A DNA stretch of 10,923 nt from Gammaproteobacteria bacterium (lineage in GTDB: Bacteria > Pseudomonadota > Gammaproteobacteria > Pseudomonadales > Pseudohongiellaceae): contig PBHS01000023.1 of NCBI GenBank assembly GCA_002719575.1, forward strand, positions 23,700 to 34,622. Reading direction: 5' to 3'. The translations under genes were made by a program, and so were the position numbers. Positions 6,431 through 10,923 of the stretch are shown here, one piece after another. The notes below the pieces were generated by a model. That model worked only from the letters and a program-made list of their open reading frames with translations. It was not told where the DNA came from and did not search any database. The first letter of the stretch is position 1, and the number at the start of each line of letters is the position of its first letter.

Positions 6431-7570
6431 TCAATTAAGAATAGCCACCGACTTTATCTGAATCCAAAGCATTTGATTCTGGTGAAGCTTGAGCTGTGAA
6501 GCTGATCTTTTCGATATTCGGGCCAGTAACACGGTTTTCCCCACCGCAAGCCGCACCATAACCATGGCCTGATCAGTATCGTCCGCCATGGCTATCACCG
6601 TTGCCGACAACCTGTTTAAGATACTACTCGCCTGCTCGTCAACGAGAGACAGACTTATGTCACGAGCCAAGATTCTGATACGAGCGGACTGGCCGAGGAC
6701 TTCACCGCTGTCTCTAAGCCATAAATGGCCGCCGTTAAAATCCATCCTCACCAGATGCCACTGCGTATCGCGCTCAGTGACGATCCCTTCAACAATGGCT
6801 CCAGCCTCCTCACCGAGCATCCTTGGAACATCAAGCCGAGTCAGAACTTCATCAACTGAACCGCTGGCCTCAATCAGGCCGTTTTCCATGATCAACAAGT
6901 CATCCGCCAGCCGCGTGACTTCATCTAGCGCATGAGTGACGTAGATAATGGGAAGATTCAACTCCGTCCTAAGTCGATCTAGAAATGGAAGAATTTCCCA
7001 TTTGCGCGTCTGATCTACAGCAGCCAAGGGCTCGTCCATCAATAACAGCTGCGGCCTGATCAATAATGCCCTAGCTATTGCCACGCGCTGACGTTCTCCT
7101 CCAGACAGCTGAGCAGGTTTCTGCGAAAGCAATTGGACAATATCCAAGAGCTCTATGATCTCTTGAAATTGTTCAGGTCGGACACTTTCAAGCGCACGCT
7201 TACTCGCAAAATTAAGATTACCAGCCACAGTCAAATGCTCAAATAGACTTGCTTCCTGAAATATAAATCCAACTGGTCGTTTATGAGCAGGCAGATTGGT
7301 TTCATGATCGTGCCAGGTGACTCCCTTTACTCGAAGAAAGCCGCTATGAATAGGTTGAAGGCCCGCCATTGCCCGCAGAAGAGTGGTTTTGCCGCAACCG
7401 GATGGGCCAAAAATGGCGGTAACCCCACGGGCGGCTAGCTGTTCTTTTATTACAACCTCAAAACTCGATACTTCTGCCGAACTTGGGGATGCCGACAACT
7501 TCACACAAAAATTGGCCTCTATCGGCTGATCAAGACCGGAAGGTGAATTCATTGTAAACGCGTCACTCAT
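6431..7570 (-). CDS. modC: Molybdate ABC transporter ATP-binding protein ModC
   Basis: A 379-residue ABC ATPase that powers molybdate import with ModB. All motifs are present: Walker A GPSGCGKTT (55-63), Q-loop Gln105 (FIFQEASLF), signature LSGGERQ (155-161), Walker B LLLMDEP (175-181) and H-loop His213 (VTHALDEV). The C-terminal TOBE/Mop-like domain (about 290-378) reads like ModC: RDISLSL, SSILNRLSATV, ARISKRSASQL and a final QIKSVAI. This domain separates it from sulfate, iron or sugar ATPases. The ATG at 7570 overlaps the modB stop by four bases (ATGA), which points to translational coupling; an ATG at codon 7 is an alternative start. About 15 residues precede the usual start of the ATPase fold. 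The gene is complete although its regulator next door is broken. Confidence 0.96.
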   Translation of the reverse strand: MSDAFTMNSPSGLDQPIEANFCVKLSASPSSAEVSSFEVVIKEQLAARGVTAIFGPSGCGKTTLLRAMAGLQPIHSGFLRVKGVTWHDHETNLPAHKRPVGFIFQEASLFEHLTVAGNLNFASKRALESVRPEQFQEIIELLDIVQLLSQKPAQLSGGERQRVAIARALLIRPQLLLMDEPLAAVDQTRKWEILPFLDRLRTELNLPIIYVTHALDEVTRLADDLLIMENGLIEASGSVDEVLTRLDVPRMLGEEAGAIVEGIVTERDTQWHLVRMDFNGGHLWLRDSGEVLGQSARIRILARDISLSLVDEQASSILNRLSATVIAMADDTDQAMVMVRLAVGKTVLLARISKRSASQLKLHQNQMLWIQIKSVAILN

Positions 7571-8262
7571 CTACGGAGTTGCAGACCGCCCGCGGCCGAC
7601 TTTCCAGAGCTCAAGAAGAGCAGGAGCAAAATAAGGAACGATAACAACATCATGCTGCCCGCCAGCCAATGAGCTTTATCGTAGTCCAGCGCTTCGACAT
7701 GATCATAGATCTGTACTGAAACCACACGGGTTTCGCTTGGGATATTGCCCCCAATCATCAGCACCACGCCAAATTCCCCCAGTGTATGAGCGAAACCCAA
7801 AACACTGGCAGATACGAACCCAGGAGCCGCCATGGGTAGGACAACATTCAGAAATCTATCCCAGGCATTCGCTCGAAGGGTAGCGGCCATCTCCAACGGA
7901 CGTTGTCCGATCGAAGCAAACGCATTCTGAAGCGGCTGCACGACAAAAGGCATGGAGTAGCATACCGAGCCCACCACCAACCCCCAAAATGTGAAGGGAA
8001 GAGTCCCAAGTCCAAGCGATTCGGTCAGCTGGCCAATCGGTCCGTTTGGACCCATGGCCATGAGCAAATAGAATCCTAGAACCGTTGGCGGCAGAACCAG
8101 AGGTATAGCAACGATTGCCGCAACCGGTCCTTTCAGCCAAGACCCTGTCCGCGCAAGCCACCAAGCCAGCGGCGTACCAAGAAGCAGCAAGATTCCCGTA
8201 GTGACAGTTGCCAGCTGGAGGCTGAGCCTTATCGCCGCCCAGTCGGCTTCGCTAAGGGGCAT
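7567..8262 (-). CDS. modB: Molybdate ABC transporter permease ModB
   Basis: A 231-residue inner-membrane permease with five to six membrane segments (about 13-35, 45-68, 91-110, 145-170, 199-217). It forms the channel of the molybdate importer. Family hallmarks are IPLVLPPTVLGFYLL (53-67), HTLGEFGVVLMIGGNIP (159-175) and ETRVVSVQIYDHVEALDY (177-194). The cytoplasmic coupling loop is EMAATLRANAWDRF (124-137), in which the Gly usual in the EAA motif is Arg130. I chose the ATG at 8262, with GGAG five bases ahead, rather than an upstream TTG at 8286. It is the first gene of a modBC operon with a four-base overlap. The periplasmic binding protein gene modA, usually first in the operon, is not here and must lie elsewhere if the system works. 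Confidence 0.95.
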   Translation of the reverse strand: MPLSEADWAAIRLSLQLATVTTGILLLLGTPLAWWLARTGSWLKGPVAAIVAIPLVLPPTVLGFYLLMAMGPNGPIGQLTESLGLGTLPFTFWGLVVGSVCYSMPFVVQPLQNAFASIGQRPLEMAATLRANAWDRFLNVVLPMAAPGFVSASVLGFAHTLGEFGVVLMIGGNIPSETRVVSVQIYDHVEALDYDKAHWLAGSMMLLSFLILLLLFLSSGKSAAGGLQLRR

Positions 8263-8287
8263 GTTCTCTCCAGGAAAGGTGAACAAG

Positions 8288-8321
8288 ATCGTCGTATAGC
8301 ATCATATATAGAATGGGACAA
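8288..8321 (-). promoter_or_regulatory. Possible modBC promoter with overlapping ModE-box-like dyad
   Basis: On the - strand TTGTCC (8321-8316) and TATACG (8298-8293) are spaced by 17 bases, a fair sigma-70 pair of four matches each, and would start transcription about 25 bases before the modB ATG. Overlapping the -10 box is an AT-rich imperfect dyad, TCTATATAT and CTATACGA. It resembles the TCGTTATATA half-sites bound by ModE. The match is imperfect (the two halves are out of register by one base), so this is a weak call. Confidence 0.3.
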
Positions 8322-8452
8322 TATTTTTACACTCAATATCAACATATCACCCCTTTTAAAATAACGCTGACCTCCTGAAAATTTTAAGTGCGCCCCAATC
8401 AACCTCGATAGATTCGCAAGATGTCAATTTGAGCAGGACCTCTTCTTAAACA

Positions 8453-8476
8453 AAGGTTCGCAAGGGACCGGACCTT
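8453..8476 (-). terminator. Possible terminator of the S9 peptidase gene
   Basis: An eight-base stem with one mismatch (AAGGTCCG and CGAACCTT on the - strand) encloses an eight-base loop and is followed by TGTTTAAG. It lies about 75 bases past the stop of the gene ending at 8550, and before modB. The T tract is short, so it may be inefficient. Confidence 0.4.
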
Positions 8477-8549
8477 ACAACACCAGTTATGAAAACACAG
8501 CCAGCTAACACTTCATCTCAGTCCGGACGGACAATATGCGCGCTCAGAC

Positions 8550-10589
8550 TCACTCTCCTGGAGCATTTCTATAACGTGCAAACCATGCAAGAATGTTGTC
8601 TACCTTTGCAATTTGATGAGAAGGTCGGCTGGCTATTCCATGCGATGCCTCAGGCACCCGCACCATTGCGGTATCAACCTGCTCCAGCTTTAACGCCTGA
8701 AAATATTGCTCGGACTCAGCAATCGGCGTGCGGTAGTCTGCTTCTCCGGTAAGCAAAAGAGTGGGTGTGGTGACATTCCCCACAAGCGACAATGGTGATC
8801 GAGCCCAATAGGCTTCAAAATCCTCCCAAGGCAGCTGTTCGAACCAGTAACGGGTCACGCCCTCTGGAATATCACTGTACAACGCGTGGCTTATCCAGTT
8901 AATAACTGGCTTAGCAATCGCCGCTGCAGAAAAGCGGTCCGTGTTGCCAACAATCCATGCGGTTAGTACACCACCACCCGACCCACCTGTAACAAAAAGC
9001 TGCTCTTCATCGATGAAACCCATATCTATTACCGCATCGACTCCAGACATCAGATCGTCGTAGTCTTGACTGGGATAATTGTGATGAATCTCATTGGCAA
9101 ATTCATAACCGTAGCTTGTAGACCCTCTAGGATTGACATAAAGGACGACATATCCAGCTGCTGCGTAAAGCTGTACTTCGGCAGAGAAATGAGGCCCATA
9201 TGCGGTAAATGGTCCTCCATGAATTTCCAGTAGCAGCGGATACTCCTTAGCTTCATCAAACCCCGGCGGAGCCACCAACCAACCCGAAATATCATGATCG
9301 CCAACCGACGAAGGCCAGCTAATTCCTCTCACCTTACCAAGAGTCTTATGATTAAGGAGGTCGGCATTAAGGTCAGTAAGCCGCACGGCGCTCCCACCAC
9401 GTCCCGCTGCCACGTCCGCCGGACGGTCTGGTCTGCCCGCTGTGTAGGCGTAAGCACCATCGGTTGCTACAGAAAAATTCCCACTCGTATAAGGCCGCGA
9501 TATGCCGACACCGCCGACATCAGAAACGAGCGGGAGTAGATTCCCTTCCATATCCAATGAGGCGATTATGCGCTTACCGAAATCATCAAAAGAGATCAGC
9601 AGGTGGCTAGAACTGCCTGCCCATTCGACTGAATCAATCGACCTGTCCAAGCCCTCTGTTAGCTGAGTGATAATTCCACTGTTCAGATCGAAAACATTGA
9701 CCTGAGAATTATGATAGCCCATCAACTGATCCGCATAGCCCAAATAGGCTATGCGACCGCCATCTGGAGAGAGTGTAGGCGCGTAATCCGGCCCATTTCT
9801 GTGAGTTAACTGACGCATTTCTCCTGTGATGGCATTCATCGACCACAAATCACTATTTCGCTCACGCTCTCGCCAGTCTTCATTAAGATTGCCTGAGAAA
9901 ATGATTTCACTGCCGTCGGGCGTCCAGTCCAATTTGCCTCCATGATTAAACTCGCCTTGGGAAATTTGCCGTGGCGTACCACCTTCGGCTGGCAATGTAA
10001 AAATCTGGAAGTTACCAGCCTCGAGGTAACCGCGTCCGTCAGCTCGATAATTCAATTCTTTGATAACTTTGACACTCGGCGCCCAATCAGCTCCATCTGG
10101 TCTAGCTGGCTCAGTTACAAGCTTATCTTCTGCGGCAGCAACCAGCGCTGAAAACGCAATATGAGAGTCGTCTGGAGACCAAGAAATCCCCATCGGCGCA
10201 CTCTGCAAATTACTCAATAAAGCAGTCTGTCCGGTATCCATCCAACGAACATAGATTTGCGGGCCTCTTCCCTCTGCACTCGACACGTAAGCCAGACGCG
10301 TTCCGTCATGTGACCAGCGCGGGCTGGAATAAGAATCAGTACCCGATAATATAGGACGGTGGTCCGCCCCGTCAGAACTGACGAGCCAGATATTGGCGCG
10401 GGTACGATCAGTCATGATGTCGTTCGAGCTTCTTACGTAGGCAATCATGCGCCCATCGGGCGAAATCTGCGGATCTGTCGCAACTTCAAGTTCAAAGACA
10501 TCGGTATTAATAAAGGTTTCGAGGTGATTATCTGCGCTCGCAAAAGCACCGAAAAATGCAGAAATGGTCAGCAGGATGTATCGCTTCAT
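8550..10589 (-). CDS. Secreted S9-family serine peptidase (prolyl oligopeptidase/acylaminoacyl peptidase type)
   Basis: A 679-residue exported peptidase. Residues 1-19 are a signal peptide with a cleavage site near AFASA. Residues of about 30-400 form a beta-propeller gate built from WD40-like PD40 repeats, seen as DPQISPDGRMIAYV, PRWSHDGTRLAYVS, ISWSPDDSHIAF, LDWTPDGSEIIFSG and PTLSPDGGRIAYLG. The C-terminal alpha/beta hydrolase has the oxyanion motif HGGP (457-460), nucleophile Ser537 in GGSGGG, Asp618 in TGEADYRTP and His650 in EASHGI. This is the complete triad in the usual order. The family cleaves short peptides, or removes N-terminal dipeptides or acylated residues, in the periplasm; specificity cannot be read from sequence. 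I chose the ATG at 10589 because GGGAG lies six to seven bases ahead and the signal peptide starts there; the frame is open further upstream to 10691. It is transcribed alone. Confidence 0.93.
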   Translation of the reverse strand: MKRYILLTISAFFGAFASADNHLETFINTDVFELEVATDPQISPDGRMIAYVRSSNDIMTDRTRANIWLVSSDGADHRPILSGTDSYSSPRWSHDGTRLAYVSSAEGRGPQIYVRWMDTGQTALLSNLQSAPMGISWSPDDSHIAFSALVAAAEDKLVTEPARPDGADWAPSVKVIKELNYRADGRGYLEAGNFQIFTLPAEGGTPRQISQGEFNHGGKLDWTPDGSEIIFSGNLNEDWRERERNSDLWSMNAITGEMRQLTHRNGPDYAPTLSPDGGRIAYLGYADQLMGYHNSQVNVFDLNSGIITQLTEGLDRSIDSVEWAGSSSHLLISFDDFGKRIIASLDMEGNLLPLVSDVGGVGISRPYTSGNFSVATDGAYAYTAGRPDRPADVAAGRGGSAVRLTDLNADLLNHKTLGKVRGISWPSSVGDHDISGWLVAPPGFDEAKEYPLLLEIHGGPFTAYGPHFSAEVQLYAAAGYVVLYVNPRGSTSYGYEFANEIHHNYPSQDYDDLMSGVDAVIDMGFIDEEQLFVTGGSGGGVLTAWIVGNTDRFSAAAIAKPVINWISHALYSDIPEGVTRYWFEQLPWEDFEAYWARSPLSLVGNVTTPTLLLTGEADYRTPIAESEQYFQALKLEQVDTAMVRVPEASHGIASRPSHQIAKVDNILAWFARYRNAPGE

Positions 10590-10642
10590 TAAAATCTCCC
10601 GAAAATTGGCCTGGCTAACCAAGCGAAGCAAATAAAAAATCA

Positions 10643-10670
10643 TTTCAGACCAACAAACCTGTGTCTGAAA
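10643..10670. repeat. Perfect 8-bp inverted repeat upstream of the S9 peptidase gene
   Basis: TTTCAGAC (10643-10650) and GTCTGAAA (10663-10670) are exact reverse complements separated by 12 bases, 54 bases upstream of the peptidase ATG. This is a plausible operator in the promoter region. On the - strand it is followed by an AT-rich run (TGATTTTTTATTT), so a second weak terminator for the upstream gene is the other reading. Confidence 0.5.
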
Positions 10671-10674
10671 CGAA

Positions 10675-10707
10675 AGAGCCCAACCGACCACAAGCCAGTT
10701 GGGCTCT
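10675..10707 (-). terminator. Rho-independent terminator of the gene at the right edge
   Basis: A perfect 10-bp GC-rich stem (AGAGCCCAAC at 10675-10684 with GTTGGGCTCT at 10698-10707) encloses a 13-base loop. On the - strand it is followed by TTTCGTTT. It lies 25 bases after the stop of the gene entering from the right and insulates the S9 peptidase gene. Confidence 0.75.
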
Positions 10708-10731
10708 GAGACAAACTTCTATTATTGGCTG

Positions 10732-10923
10732 CTAGTCGTAAGAACCGATCTCTTCCTCTAACTCTAAGCGACGAGCACCAGCAAGCATGCCGGGCATCGC
10801 GTGATTGCCCTCATGGCATGCATATTCATACATCTCAGCTCCCATTTCATGAAAGCTTAACTCCGCTGTCCAAGGCTGCAGATAGAGGTTATCGTCCTCG
10901 ACGGTAAACTGATAGACGATCTC
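10732..10923 (-). CDS. C-terminal end of a protein of unknown function (5' end outside window)
   Basis: The frame is open from the window edge for 63 codons and ends in TAG at 10732-10734. It contains QPWTAELSF and MYEYACHEGNHAMPGMLAGA. I recall the motif Y-x-C-H-E-G-N-x-A, followed by a short Ala/Gly/Arg stretch and an acidic tail, from exported hypothetical proteins of environmental proteobacteria and acidobacteria. In those it sits at the end of a longer domain and has no assigned function. The Cys and His in CHEGNH could bind a metal, but there is no CxxCH heme motif. The terminator at 10675-10707 supports this being a real gene end. Nothing more can be said without the upstream part. Confidence 0.7.
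   Translation of the reverse strand, partial: EIVYQFTVEDDNLYLQPWTAELSFHEMGAEMYEYACHEGNHAMPGMLAGARRLELEEEIGSYD

Noticed and set aside
8287-8549. Possible modA remnant between modB and the S9 peptidase gene.
   Set aside because: Reading the - strand gave no ModA-like motif; the region holds a promoter-like sequence and a weak terminator only.
10725-10907. A 60-codon + strand open frame at the right edge.
   Set aside because: The - strand frame here carries a conserved-looking motif (YACHEGN) and is followed by a terminator at the right distance, so the + strand frame is its shadow.

Overview
The window looks like a piece of a Gammaproteobacterium-type chromosome, probably from a marine or free-living aerobe. 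The base composition is moderate, promoters and Shine-Dalgarno sites are ordinary, and the genes have typical proteobacterial families: ModBC, YeeE/YedE, a secreted S9 peptidase and a cytochrome c/PHM-like copper oxygenase. The taxonomic guess rests on family content only; no rRNA or tRNA is present.

Left part (1-2226, + strand): two tandem paralogues of a secreted protein that joins a c-type heme domain to a two-domain, type II copper monooxygenase resembling peptidylglycine hydroxylating monooxygenase (PHM). The first copy is cut by the window edge and ends in a strong terminator at 599-632. The second copy (880-2226) is complete. A gene-free stretch of about 550 bases follows and ends in a strong bidirectional terminator (2779-2809). 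That terminator is shared with the convergent gene at 2826-4001, an unrecognised secreted protein with a His/Met-rich, possibly metal-binding segment.

Middle (4199-6410): a cupin gene on the - strand, broken by one in-frame amber codon inside its metal-binding motif; a YeeE/YedE-family membrane protein on the + strand (4783-5967); and a decayed modE regulator on the + strand (5999-6410). The modE remnant keeps part of the N-terminus and the last Mop domain, but has a large internal deletion and an amber codon where a Trp is expected.

Right part (6431-10923, all - strand): a translationally coupled modB-modC pair for molybdate import, with no modA in the window and with a plausible promoter overlapping a weak ModE-box-like dyad. 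Next come a secreted S9-family serine peptidase (8550-10589) with an inverted repeat upstream, a terminator, and the last 63 codons of a protein of unknown function that runs off the window.

The main theme is redox and metal biology: copper/heme monooxygenases, a His/Met-rich exported protein and molybdate transport. Two gene ruins, one of them the regulator belonging to the molybdate system, suggest recent loss or rewiring of control. No CRISPR array, insertion sequence, phage gene or defence system was seen.
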